This document shows positions 26,718 through 34,919 of a stretch of DNA of 64,000 bases, in pieces; the stretch's first letter is position 1; each line of letters begins with the position of its first letter. Position numbers and translations under genes: made by a program. Source of the stretch: Hymenobacter sp. BT188 (GTDB taxonomy: Bacteria > Bacteroidota > Bacteroidia > Cytophagales > Hymenobacteraceae); the NCBI RefSeq assembly GCF_014333585.1, contig NZ_JACSCW010000002.1, positions 868,001 to 932,000 on the forward strand, given 5' to 3'. A model generated the notes under the pieces. It saw nothing but the letters and a program-made list of their open reading frames with translations. It ran no database searches and was not told where the DNA came from.

Positions 26718-27203
26718 CTACCGAAAGCGACGCCCGATTTTAATCCGCTCAATTGCTTCTGCTACCCGCTCGGCGCGTTTTTCGTATTTCTTGGCGCGGG
26801 TTATCCACTGCGCGTACTCTTTGCGCTGAGCGTAGGAAAGCTGCTCAAACTTGGCGAGTAAATCGTTTTGAGCCAGCGCATTGGTCAATTCAGCCGGAAT
26901 ATCCAGAACGTCCTCTTCCGTGTCGGGGGCCAACACAACATGCACCATTTCGCCCCACGTTTTATCAATCGTGTTGCGGATTTGCTTGTGCACAGTCAGA
27001 ATGTGCTCGCCGTCAGGAGTGGGAGTTAGGGGCAAACGAAACGGGAATCCATCGATGGTGCCGCGCACGTGCAGGGTGCCGCGCTGCCCATACACTTCCT
27101 CTACATTGAAAGGAACGGTCAGGAATACGCCGCCATCGGAGCGGTGTAGCTCAAGCTGGGCGTCGAAGGTTTGCTCAGAGGCGGTAGGGGAGGGAGTCGT
27201 CAT
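26718..27203 (-). CDS. YdeI/OmdA family protein with DUF1905 domain
   Basis: The 161-residue protein has an N-terminal DUF1905 barrel (about residues 10-95: FDAQLELHRSDGGVFLTVPFN, RGTIDGFPFRLPL). A C-terminal helical OmdA/YdeI segment contains DIPAELTNALAQNDL, FEQLSYAQRKEYAQWI and AKKYEKRAERVAEAIERI. The YdeI family has been linked to resistance against cationic peptides and bacteriocins, but its biochemical role is unsettled. The ATG at 27203 fits the domain start. It lies 41 bases downstream of the glycosyltransferase-like gene on the same strand, so the two may be co-transcribed. Confidence 0.88.
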   Translation of the reverse strand: MTTPSPTASEQTFDAQLELHRSDGGVFLTVPFNVEEVYGQRGTLHVRGTIDGFPFRLPLTPTPDGEHILTVHKQIRNTIDKTWGEMVHVVLAPDTEEDVLDIPAELTNALAQNDLLAKFEQLSYAQRKEYAQWITRAKKYEKRAERVAEAIERIKIGRRFR

Positions 27204-27244
27204 CAGTCAATTTTTTGACAAAGAAACAACGCTGCCAACTACTA

Positions 27245-28174
27245 CTAGTTCCGGTTGATGGATTGCAGCGCCACTGTTAAGGCTTCCTCATCGTGGGCCG
27301 CAACCACTTTAATGCGGTCGGCGGCTACGGAATAAGCGCTTTGCAGGCGCTCAGCCAAGGTTTCGGTCGCGGCCAGAACCAGTGTTGCCCGGCGCAGAGC
27401 CAATCGCTCCAGCTCCAAAATCCAGCCCCGGTCGTTAGGCGAATCGCGGTCCAGCGCCAGCGAATGCACGTGTAGCACCAACGGCCGGCCGGTAAGCTGC
27501 CGGATTTCGAGGCCCGCCAGCCATACATGCCACTCGGGAGCGTAGATCACGCCGAACTGTTCGCGCAGCGCCAGACGCGTGGCAAAGCGCGTGTACTGAA
27601 TTACCTGAAAATTTAGGTCGCCGGGAGCTTCGGGCAGCGCATTAAGTAAATTGCGCAACGTCGCCCGGTCGGCCGAAAACTCGATAGGGGGCAAATATTC
27701 TGGCTGAACAGTCACGGCTGGCTTGTCCAAGGTCAAATTATCGCCGGGCTGGTCCAGATCGTGAGCCTCATCAGCTCCAGGCTCCGACGCCTCAACGGCC
27801 TGCTCATCGGCCAGGAGAAGATCTGGCGGGCTATTTTGTATTAGATAGTCCGTTTCCTCGGACGCTGCTTCACCCAGGCCTGCTTCTTCTGTCTGATCCT
27901 GTGCTGCTCCTATGTATGGCGCGGCCGGTGACTGCCAAGAGCTAATATCGCGCACTGGCTGTAGCTCGTCCAGGTCCGCTAGGGTTAGCGTATCGAGGCT
28001 CGTAATGCGTGCGTTAGAAAGCTGGCCTGTAGGCAGATGCGGCAAAATAGCCGTCAGGGTAGTACGAGAAGCTAAGGCTTGCAACAGCGGCAGCGACTCG
28101 GGTTGATCCGAGTCGGTGACTTGCGTTGTCTCATCCCAGCCTAACAACAATACCTTGAGATTGGGATTTTCCAT
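27245..28174 (-). CDS. Glycosyltransferase-like protein with N-terminal half-fold only
   Basis: The 309-residue protein starts MENPNLKVLLLGWDETT, like GT4/GT5 enzymes (usually VLMLGWEFPP). It ends with the usual last part of the acceptor-side Rossmann domain: FGVIYAPEWHVWLAGLEIR, TGRPLVLHVHSLALDR, RGWILELERLALRRATLVLAAT, ETLAERL, ADRIKVV. The following donor-binding domain, which carries the catalytic EX7E motif, is absent. In place of the glycine-rich loop after LGWDE there is a long acidic, Asp/Glu/Ala-rich linker (about 90-170). It may be a degenerate glycogen-synthase relative or an accessory protein. The ATG at 28174 is preferred to one at 28348, because a terminator-like hairpin lies between them. 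Confidence 0.72.
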   Translation of the reverse strand: MENPNLKVLLLGWDETTQVTDSDQPESLPLLQALASRTTLTAILPHLPTGQLSNARITSLDTLTLADLDELQPVRDISSWQSPAAPYIGAAQDQTEEAGLGEAASEETDYLIQNSPPDLLLADEQAVEASEPGADEAHDLDQPGDNLTLDKPAVTVQPEYLPPIEFSADRATLRNLLNALPEAPGDLNFQVIQYTRFATRLALREQFGVIYAPEWHVWLAGLEIRQLTGRPLVLHVHSLALDRDSPNDRGWILELERLALRRATLVLAATETLAERLQSAYSVAADRIKVVAAHDEEALTVALQSINRN

Positions 28175-28209
28175 GGGAACGGGACGATGACAGGAAAAAA
28201 ATGGGCAAC

Positions 28210-28235
28210 AAAAAAGCCCTGTAGAAGCTCTACAG
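28210..28235 (-). terminator. Terminator-like hairpin in the leader of the glycosyltransferase-like gene
   Basis: On the minus strand, CTGTAGA and TCTACAG arms are followed by GGC and a run of T. It lies 36 bases upstream of the ATG at 28174 and would end transcripts coming from the shared divergent promoter region. It may act as an attenuator, or the true promoter may lie after it. Confidence 0.55.
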
Positions 28236-28319
28236 TCGTGTTTAACGGATTCTGCTCCTAAGGTTAGGCAATTTTCGCGGTAATCAGTTTTACCTTGCAG
28301 ACTTATGTGAAAAAACTTT

Positions 28320-28342
28320 CCGGCGCTGCCGGTATTTTTTTT
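28320..28342 (+). terminator. Terminator-like hairpin in the leader of the cytoplasmic GH31 gene
   Basis: CCGGC-GCT-GCCGG is followed by TA and eight T. It lies 26 bases upstream of the ATG at 28369 and faces away from the hairpin at 28210-28235. The 84 bases between the two have no recognisable gene and could hold divergent promoters whose transcripts are attenuated on both sides. Confidence 0.55.
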
Positions 28343-28368
28343 GCCCATTTCAACTGCTGCTTACGCTC

Positions 28369-30798
28369 ATGGCTGATATCATTCAGGAAAATAATTACAT
28401 GGTGAACGACCTGGCTACCAAGGGAAAGCAAGAGCTTTCGCCCGGCCAGATCGTATCATGTAAGCAAATAAATAACAACTTTCTGTTCACCTGCGACAAC
28501 GGCGTACAGCTGTGCTTGCAGGTAATCACGGATAAAATACTGCGTTTTCGCTACGCTACGGAAGTTGGCTTCGCGCCCGACTTCAGCTATGCCGTACCCG
28601 CCGATCTGCCCCGCGCCGCACTGGACTTTTTGGAGTTTCGGGAAAAGACCGATCACTACCGCATTACTACTGACCGGCTTATCTGCACGATAGCCAAAGA
28701 AAACCTGACCACCCGCGTGCTCGACCGCTCCGGTACGGTGCTGTCGGCTGATGAAAAAGGCTTTCACTGGGAGCACGATGATGACACCGGCAACGATGTC
28801 GTGAAGATGAGCAAGCACGTGCAAAGCGGCGTGCATTACTACGGCCTCGGCGACAAGCCCGACAACATGAACCTGCGCGGCAAGCGCTTTACCAACTGGG
28901 GCACCGACACCTATGGCTACGTAAAAGGCTCCGATCCGCTGTACAAGAACATCCCGTTTTATCTGGAGCTGCACCAGAAAATTGCCCACGGCATTTTCTT
29001 CGACAACACATTTAAAGCCAGCTTCGACTTCGCCGCCGAGCGCGCCGACGTGACCAGCTTCTGGGCCTTGGGCGGCGAGATGAACTACTATTTTCTCTAC
29101 GGCCCCACGCTCACCGAAGTAACCCAAGAGTACACCCGCCTCACCTGCCCCCCCGAAATGCCCCCCATGTGGGCCTTGGGCTACCACCAGTGCAAGTGGA
29201 GCTATTATCCCGAGAGTACTTTCAAGGCGATTGGGGCTGGGTTTCGGGAGCGGCAGATTCCCTGCGACGCCCTGTATCTGGACATTGACTACATGGATGG
29301 CTACCGGTGCTTTACCTGGAGCCCCACCCACTTCCCCGACCCCAAAACCATGGTGCGGGAACTGGCTGCCGATGGCTTTAAAACCATCGTCATCATCGAC
29401 CCCGGCATCAAGATTGACCCTGAATACTCGGTGTACACCGAAGGCCTGGCCAACGACTACTTCTGCCGCCGCGCCGACGGGCCGCTGATGCGCGGCTCGG
29501 TGTGGCCGGGCCTGTGCAACTTCCCCGACTTCACCCGCCCCGATGTGCGCGAGTGGTGGGCCGGTCTATTTAAAGGTTTGATTCAGGAAGATGGCGTGCG
29601 CGGCGTGTGGAACGATATGAACGAGCCGGCTGTATTCGAGAAAGGTACCTTCCCGGACGATGTGCGCTTCAACTATGACGGCAATCCTGCCTCGCATAAA
29701 AAGGCGCACAATATCTACGGTATGCAGATGGCGCGGGCTACGGCGGCGGGCGTAAAGCAGTTCACGCATCCCAATCGTCCTTTTACCATTACGCGCAGCA
29801 CCTACGCTGGCGGCCAGCGCTATTCTTCTGCCTGGACTGGTGACAATATTGCTTCCTGGGACCACCTTTGGCTGGCTAATATTCAGTGTCAGCGCCTAAG
29901 TATCAGTGGTTTCTCGTTCGTTGGCTCTGATGTGGGCGGCTTCGTAGAAACGCCTGATGGTGAGCTATATGCCCGCTGGATTGCGCTAGCGGCCTTTCAT
30001 CCGTTCTTCCGCACTCACTCTAGCGGCGACCACGGCGACCAAGAGCCTTGGTCATTTGGGGAGGAAGTAACCGATCTGGCGCGCAAATTCATCAGCCTGC
30101 GCTACCAACTGCTGCCTTACGTGTACACTACCTTCTGGCAGTATGTGCAGCAGGGTACGCCCATGTTGCGCCCCCTGGCTTTCATCGACCAGAACGACAC
30201 GGACACCTATCTGCGCATGGCTGAGTTCAGCCTCGGCGACCACCTGCTTGTGTGCCCCATCACCACTGCTGGCGCCGATGGCCGCTGGATGTATCTGCCG
30301 AAAGGCCAGTGGTATTACTGGTGGACGGATGAAGAGCGCACTGGTGGCGCCGAAGTGTGGGCCAGCGCCAACCTCGACCGTATTCCGCTTTTCGTGAAAG
30401 CTGGCGCTGTTATTCCGCTTTATCCGGTCATGCAGTACGTGGGCGAGAAAGTAGTGGAAGAAGTGACGCTGCATGTATATTACAAAAACGGCACGGAGCA
30501 TAGCGTCCTCTACGATGATGGCGGCGAAGGCTACGGCTACCAGGAAGGCCACGCCACGACGCGCCGCTTCACCCTCACCGGCACCGACACTACGCTCACG
30601 CTCCGCCAGGAAATTGAAGGCGACTATCAGCCCAGCTTCACTACGTATCGGGTGGTATTTCACGGTCTGCCCTTTGCGCCGATGAAAGGCTCTGTTGATG
30701 CCAAGGCTGCGCCTTTAACAGAGAATGACGCCGATACGGGCGCCACGCTGCCGCAAACTATTGTCAAAGCTGGCTTCGCAGAGTTAGTGATTAAGTAA
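28369..30798 (+). CDS. GH31 alpha-glucosidase, cytoplasmic
   Basis: The 809-residue protein has no signal peptide and should release glucose from alpha-glucans or malto-oligosaccharides inside the cell. Domain order is N-terminal beta sandwich (about 40-240), catalytic barrel (about 260-600) and C-terminal beta domains. The nucleophile is Asp in GVWNDMNEPAVF; the acid/base is Asp in SAWTGDNIASWDHL; substrate-binding motifs are CDALYLDIDYMDGY, SVWPGLCNFPDF and GFSFVGSDVGGFVE. The barrel sequence is close to classical alpha-glucosidases. With the branching enzyme 2.3 kb away, the likely role is intracellular glycogen or maltodextrin turnover. It ends at a strong bidirectional terminator. Confidence 0.94.
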   Translation: MADIIQENNYMVNDLATKGKQELSPGQIVSCKQINNNFLFTCDNGVQLCLQVITDKILRFRYATEVGFAPDFSYAVPADLPRAALDFLEFREKTDHYRITTDRLICTIAKENLTTRVLDRSGTVLSADEKGFHWEHDDDTGNDVVKMSKHVQSGVHYYGLGDKPDNMNLRGKRFTNWGTDTYGYVKGSDPLYKNIPFYLELHQKIAHGIFFDNTFKASFDFAAERADVTSFWALGGEMNYYFLYGPTLTEVTQEYTRLTCPPEMPPMWALGYHQCKWSYYPESTFKAIGAGFRERQIPCDALYLDIDYMDGYRCFTWSPTHFPDPKTMVRELAADGFKTIVIIDPGIKIDPEYSVYTEGLANDYFCRRADGPLMRGSVWPGLCNFPDFTRPDVREWWAGLFKGLIQEDGVRGVWNDMNEPAVFEKGTFPDDVRFNYDGNPASHKKAHNIYGMQMARATAAGVKQFTHPNRPFTITRSTYAGGQRYSSAWTGDNIASWDHLWLANIQCQRLSISGFSFVGSDVGGFVETPDGELYARWIALAAFHPFFRTHSSGDHGDQEPWSFGEEVTDLARKFISLRYQLLPYVYTTFWQYVQQGTPMLRPLAFIDQNDTDTYLRMAEFSLGDHLLVCPITTAGADGRWMYLPKGQWYYWWTDEERTGGAEVWASANLDRIPLFVKAGAVIPLYPVMQYVGEKVVEEVTLHVYYKNGTEHSVLYDDGGEGYGYQEGHATTRRFTLTGTDTTLTLRQEIEGDYQPSFTTYRVVFHGLPFAPMKGSVDAKAAPLTENDADTGATLPQTIVKAGFAELVIK

Positions 30799-30812
30799 GC
30801 GTTTAACCGTAT

Positions 30813-30847
30813 AAAAAGCCCCCCAGAGTTGCTCTGGGGGCTTTTTT
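30813..30847. terminator. Bidirectional terminator, GCCCCCCAG stem family
   Basis: A-tract, GCCCCCCAGAG, a short loop, CTCTGGGGGC and a T-tract between the convergent GH31 and hydrolase genes. Confidence 0.92.
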
Positions 30848-30862
30848 GTGTGGAATAGCACG

Positions 30863-31969
30863 CTACACGTGCTCCCGCAAATACTGATACACGTCTGGGT
30901 TACTGAGCAGCCCAATATGGCTTTGCTGGGCAAATACGCTGGTAGTCACTATGGTACCGGCTGGTAGCGCCGGGTCGCCGAAGGTGCGGCCGATGGCGCT
31001 ACCACCACCTACTAGGCCGTCGCCGAAGTAATGATCGAGGGCTGAGCCCATCGTTTTGAGCAAGGAGCCAACCAGCACATGGTAATGCACGCCGGGCAAG
31101 GGCGGAACCACGGTGCGGGGGGCAAATATGTCGTTGGCGCGTGGGTTTTGCCAATCCTCATCTACCAGCCAGGCGTGGCGCAGATCCTTGATGCCGTTGC
31201 TGCGCTGGTCCATGGCTTTGCTGAGAAAGCGCGTGGGCGCTACATTTATTTTGCGCAGCAGCACGGATGTAAGGTGGCTATTTTGCTCCAGAAAAGAGCC
31301 GTCGTTGGGCACGCCTAACAGGAACACGGACTTCAGGTGCTTCACCCACGGCGCCTGCTCCTGACCTTTACGAGTACCATAATGGCCTGCACTGCGAATG
31401 ACCAAGCCACCCATGGAATGGCCAACCAGCACCAGCTCGCCGATGGCTTCAGCGTGAATTTCAAATAGCTCGGTCAGTAATGTGTTGAGCAACTGTCCAT
31501 TCTCCGAAATATGCAGGCCGCTATTATAGCGCACATACAGCGACCGCACACCCACTTCGCGCTGGAGCAGCGGCCCGTAGCGCGGCGTATCGGCCGCACC
31601 CGATTGCCAGATCATCTCATCGCCCATCAGGCCATGCAAAAACACAACGGTTTTTTGCGGCTCACTGCTCAAGCGCAAATCAGCGACGTCGACATCAGCG
31701 CCGTGCTGGCGAAAGCTCATCTGAATAGCCCGGCGGTCCTGGCGCTCGGCTAGCTGGTCGCCGATGGCGCCGTTGAGCACCGGTAAGGTAAAATGACGGT
31801 ACGCCTGCCCCGTGCGGTACAGAAAATCCAAACCCGTGACGGGCAAAGCGGCCGCCCGGCGCATAGCCGCTCTGGCCCGCTGCCATCGCGACGACGACTC
31901 TTGGTTGGGCGATGGGTTATCGGAGTCGGGATTGGGTACAGAACCCTCGGGGGGCAGATTTTCGGTCAC
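30863..31969 (-). CDS. Alpha/beta hydrolase, lipase/PGAP1-like
   Basis: A 368-residue protein whose catalytic domain starts near residue 105 with TVVFLHGLMGDEMIW. The nucleophile elbow is VLVGHSMGGLVIRSAG (GHSMG). A later VFLLGVPNDGS and a C-terminal SHIGLLSNPDVYQYL suggest the catalytic His. This is the layout of DUF676/PGAP1-type lipases and esterases. The first 60 residues are polar and then basic, without a signal peptide. The start is a GTG that overlaps the stop codon of the upstream type IX cargo gene as GTGA, so translation is probably coupled. An internal ATG (MRRAAALPVTG) is a possible alternative. Confidence 0.86.
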   Translation of the reverse strand: MTENLPPEGSVPNPDSDNPSPNQESSSRWQRARAAMRRAAALPVTGLDFLYRTGQAYRHFTLPVLNGAIGDQLAERQDRRAIQMSFRQHGADVDVADLRLSSEPQKTVVFLHGLMGDEMIWQSGAADTPRYGPLLQREVGVRSLYVRYNSGLHISENGQLLNTLLTELFEIHAEAIGELVLVGHSMGGLVIRSAGHYGTRKGQEQAPWVKHLKSVFLLGVPNDGSFLEQNSHLTSVLLRKINVAPTRFLSKAMDQRSNGIKDLRHAWLVDEDWQNPRANDIFAPRTVVPPLPGVHYHVLVGSLLKTMGSALDHYFGDGLVGGGSAIGRTFGDPALPAGTIVTTSVFAQQSHIGLLSNPDVYQYLREHV

Positions 31970-32928
31970 TGAATCAATAATTTGCGCGTCAGCGTGCCTT
32001 CCGGCGTGCTCAAGCGCAGTAAATAAACGCCCGCAGGTTGGCCCCGCAGACTAATAAGCCGGCCATTGGCAGCGCTGGTAGGCGCCGCGCCCTGCCGCTG
32101 AACTATCCGGCCAGCGGCATCCGAGATGGTAAAAGGAGCAGTGGCTACACCGGGTTTCTGTAAAGAAGCCAGCGAGAAGTCGCCGTTGGAGCTTGGATTG
32201 GGGTAAACAACTAAAGCGGCTTCCAGTTGCGGGTTTCGGTTGGCAGTGACGGTGAGAGGCAGGGTCACATCATCCACAAACAAAGCGGCAGTAGGAGAAG
32301 GCGTTGCACCAGTGCCGGCCACGAAGAAAATGCGTAGCGTATCGGGCATCACTGTGGCGGTGGCAGCATCGTAGGAAATGGGCAGGTTAATGAGTCGGTA
32401 ATCTGGTACGCCACCCGTGAGTTGAATAGAGGTTTGGCCCAGAATCTGGCTATTCTTCGACAGTACTAAGCCTACTTGGCCAGTCTCAGTAGAGGCTCCG
32501 GTGTACTTAAACCAAAACTGCAAAGAAGTCGGGCGGGCTGTAAACGGAATGCCGCCGGGCCTCAGCCGCAGGATATCCTCCTGCGTGCGCGGAAGATTGT
32601 TGGGGTTGATGAGCGGCGTTTCGGTACCGAGTAGCAGTACTGCCGGCACCGGAATAGTACCTACCAGCGGGATGCTTAAGCTCTTGAACATCAGGCGGGC
32701 AGCAAACTGTCCGGCGTGCGCTTCTGTCGATTTTGATACCCCATTTATTGCTAGGGGCAGGATTCGGACGGCGATTTCGTCGGAGGTGATCCACTGCGTG
32801 GGCGCTTCTACGTTGCTTTCCGTAGTCCACGCTTCAAAAGTGCCATTCGCTAAAGTGCTTTGGGCCGCGGCCGTGCCCGACCACCATAAACCACTGAATA
32901 ATAAAAGAGAAAGTAAGGGAGCCTTCAT
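31966..32928 (-). CDS. Exported protein with type IX secretion sorting domain
   Basis: The 320-residue protein begins MKAPLLSLLLFSGLWWSGTAAAQ (signal peptide). The mature N-terminal part (NGTFEAWTTESNVEAPTQWI) looks like a jelly-roll carbohydrate-binding or PCMD-like beta domain, but I cannot name it with certainty. The final 80 residues are a classic type A C-terminal sorting domain: LVVYPNPSSNGDFSL, FTISDAAGRIVQRQ, LRGQPAGVYLLRLSTPEGTLTRKLLIQ. It should pass the outer membrane through the type IX system and be anchored or released. Its stop overlaps the start of the lipase-like gene by four bases. The ATG at 32928 is preferred to an upstream TTG. Confidence 0.88.
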   Translation of the reverse strand: MKAPLLSLLLFSGLWWSGTAAAQSTLANGTFEAWTTESNVEAPTQWITSDEIAVRILPLAINGVSKSTEAHAGQFAARLMFKSLSIPLVGTIPVPAVLLLGTETPLINPNNLPRTQEDILRLRPGGIPFTARPTSLQFWFKYTGASTETGQVGLVLSKNSQILGQTSIQLTGGVPDYRLINLPISYDAATATVMPDTLRIFFVAGTGATPSPTAALFVDDVTLPLTVTANRNPQLEAALVVYPNPSSNGDFSLASLQKPGVATAPFTISDAAGRIVQRQGAAPTSAANGRLISLRGQPAGVYLLRLSTPEGTLTRKLLIQ

Positions 32929-33093
32929 GCAGGTGTCAGATTGAGGTAGGATAAAAGAAGAGCAAAGCAACAGCCCGCTCAATTGTAAGATACGGGTACA
33001 CTACGTTGCTAATTAGCTATTTGGTTGTTTGTTCAAAGCTAATTCGAACAACAAATAAAACGCCGCTGAGCTTTTGTAAGAAAATGCAAAAAA

Positions 33094-33936
33094 TCAGGAG
33101 GTTTCGGTGGCACCCGGTAGCCGCGTCCGGCCGAGTATTGCCCCAACCAGTAAGCCGGTAAATAAGCCCCCCAGATGCGCCGCGTGGTCAATATTACCCC
33201 CCAGCCCGCCCACCAATCCGTTGAGCATAAAATAGAAAACAAACCACATCATGGTACGGCGCTGAGAGCGGCCGAAGGGCACTGCACGCGTCAGGAGCAA
33301 CGCCAGCAAAAGCCCGTACAACCCAAAAATGGCCCCTGAGGCACCCACCGAATTTACGCCCGCAGTATTCCACCACAAGCTGGCCAGGCTACCCCCGATG
33401 CCGCACACCAAAAAGCCCCCCAGCAAGCGCCCACGTCCCAGCAGCGGCTCCAGCAATGACCCCAAAAACAACAATCCCAGCCCATTGAGTAGCAAATGTG
33501 CCATGCCACCGTGCAGAAAGCAGCTGGTAAGCAGGCGCCAGGGCTGGCCATGCAACGTGAGCGGCGAAAAATTGGACCCCCACATTATCAGTTCCTCGCC
33601 ACTCGGCGCGAGCGGATCAGCGGCCGTTAGCGCCAAGAGCGCATAAATTATTAAGTTAAGGTCGAGCAGCAGGGGCGTGACGAAGAACGACCCGGACGGC
33701 CACAGCATCGCCCGCAAGCTTCGCAGCACCAGGCGGCCAGTGCTTTCGTCGGGAAGCGGTGGAGGCGGGGGAGAAGGTGGCGCAGGTGCCTCGGCTGGCA
33801 CAAGGCCGCGTCGTTGCAACTCGCGTACGGCGGCCTGTACCACCGCGGGCGGAAAGCGCTGAGCCTGCTGAGCTAGAAAGAAAAGCTCAGCATCGGTTTT
33901 CTGGGCAAATAAATCGATGGGTTCGTCGGGGTCCAT
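33094..33936 (-). CDS. Rhomboid family intramembrane serine protease
   Basis: The 280-residue protein cleaves other membrane proteins within the bilayer. Six membrane helices follow an N-terminal cytosolic module of about 45 residues. The catalytic Ser is in NSVGASGAIFGLYG and the catalytic His in NIDHAAHLGGLFTG; the oxyanion region is HGGMAHLLLNGLGLLFLG. The N-terminal module (DLFAQKTDAELFFLAQQ ... VVQAAVRELQRRGL) recurs at the start of the neighbouring upstream protein. The spacer between module and first helix is a Pro-rich stretch. The two genes are 19 bases apart on the same strand and should form an operon. Three GCCCCCC-type motifs fall inside the membrane part. Confidence 0.93.
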   Translation of the reverse strand: MDPDEPIDLFAQKTDAELFFLAQQAQRFPPAVVQAAVRELQRRGLVPAEAPAPPSPPPPPLPDESTGRLVLRSLRAMLWPSGSFFVTPLLLDLNLIIYALLALTAADPLAPSGEELIMWGSNFSPLTLHGQPWRLLTSCFLHGGMAHLLLNGLGLLFLGSLLEPLLGRGRLLGGFLVCGIGGSLASLWWNTAGVNSVGASGAIFGLYGLLLALLLTRAVPFGRSQRRTMMWFVFYFMLNGLVGGLGGNIDHAAHLGGLFTGLLVGAILGRTRLPGATETS

Positions 33937-33955
33937 AAGGACAGTAGCCTGATTC

Positions 33956-34780
33956 TCAGCGCGCCATCGTCAGATCGATGTGGCGGGTAGGCTGCTTGCC
34001 GCCGCGCAGCTCATACAGCATATCCTCCACCGGGGCCAGGGTCTTGAGTACTTCGCTATTCATTGGTGGGCGACCAAGAGAATAATTTTCGCGCATTATC
34101 TGCAACGACTGCATGCGCCGGTTGGCTATGTCATGCATCATGTTTACGCGCTCCTGCATCATCGGCCGCAGATTATGATTATACACCAACACGCGTGTTA
34201 GCTCGCGCCATTGATCGTATACCAGTGAGGCTTTGCCCGGAAAAGTCGAATCAATCTTGGCGATGGCTACCTGGTCGGCCAGGAACTCAGCTTGCTTTTC
34301 AGCCTTCCAGAAACGACCCGCCAAAATCAGGTATTTGCCCAGCGGCTTTTTGTCGGTGCGCTCTTTGGCTGGTAAAAGGCTCGGCTCCGTTTTTACCTGG
34401 GCGGCAGTTTCAACTTCAAAGGTCGGTAGCACATTCAGCTCCACCGACTGTAGCTCTGTGGGAGCTTTCGGCACGACGCCCAATGCAGGCGAGGGCTTAT
34501 GGAACTGGCTATACAGCACGCATCCAACTGCCAGCAGGGCCGCGCCAATAGCGGGGACCAACCAGCGCCGCTCAGCGGGCTCATTATCATAGTCGTCAGT
34601 TGCAAATTCTTCAGCTTCAGTAAGGTGGGAGCGAGTCGCTACTTCGCGCCGATGCAGTTCTTGCTGTGCTGCCGCTACCACGTCAGCGTGGTACAGGTCT
34701 GGGTTCTCAAGGAAATAGAGGAGCTCGGTATCGGTTTTCTGGGTAAATAAATCAGCTGGAGTAGTTGAGCCTGATGACAT
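33956..34780 (-). CDS. Single-pass membrane protein of unknown function sharing the rhomboid's N-terminal module
   Basis: The 274-residue protein begins MSSGSTTPADLFTQKTDTELLYFLENPD, with VVAAAQQELHRREV about 20 residues later; both segments align with the N-terminus of the following rhomboid protease. An acidic stretch leads to one membrane helix (RRWLVPAIGAALLAVGCVLY, about 71-90). The rest is extracytoplasmic, mainly helical, with FWKAEKQAEFLADQVAIAK and MMHDIANRRMQSLQIMREN segments. I recognise no family. The topology (N-in, single helix) and the operon position make it a reasonable candidate substrate or partner of the rhomboid. I use the ATG at 34780; the frame opens earlier only by TTG. 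Confidence 0.78.
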   Translation of the reverse strand: MSSGSTTPADLFTQKTDTELLYFLENPDLYHADVVAAAQQELHRREVATRSHLTEAEEFATDDYDNEPAERRWLVPAIGAALLAVGCVLYSQFHKPSPALGVVPKAPTELQSVELNVLPTFEVETAAQVKTEPSLLPAKERTDKKPLGKYLILAGRFWKAEKQAEFLADQVAIAKIDSTFPGKASLVYDQWRELTRVLVYNHNLRPMMQERVNMMHDIANRRMQSLQIMRENYSLGRPPMNSEVLKTLAPVEDMLYELRGGKQPTRHIDLTMAR

Positions 34781-34919
34781 GTGTAAGCTGGATAGCAGGT
34801 GAGAAATAGTGAGAATAATAAACTCCCCAAGTTGGCAAAAAAGCACGGCAATGCTACCCCTTTTAAGCTGAACCCGCGTATAGTTTAGCAAGTACCTTTT
34901 CGCACTAATTACTTCTGCT

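Noticed and set aside
28174..28348. Extension of the glycosyltransferase-like protein to an ATG at 28348
   Set aside because: The additional 58 residues cover a terminator-like hairpin and have no similarity to GT N-termini, whereas VLLLGW starts shortly after the ATG at 28174.
24017..30798. Complete glycogen operon
   Set aside because: The branching enzyme and GH31 are present, but GlgC, GlgP and a full-length GlgA are missing and genes lie on both strands with separate terminators.
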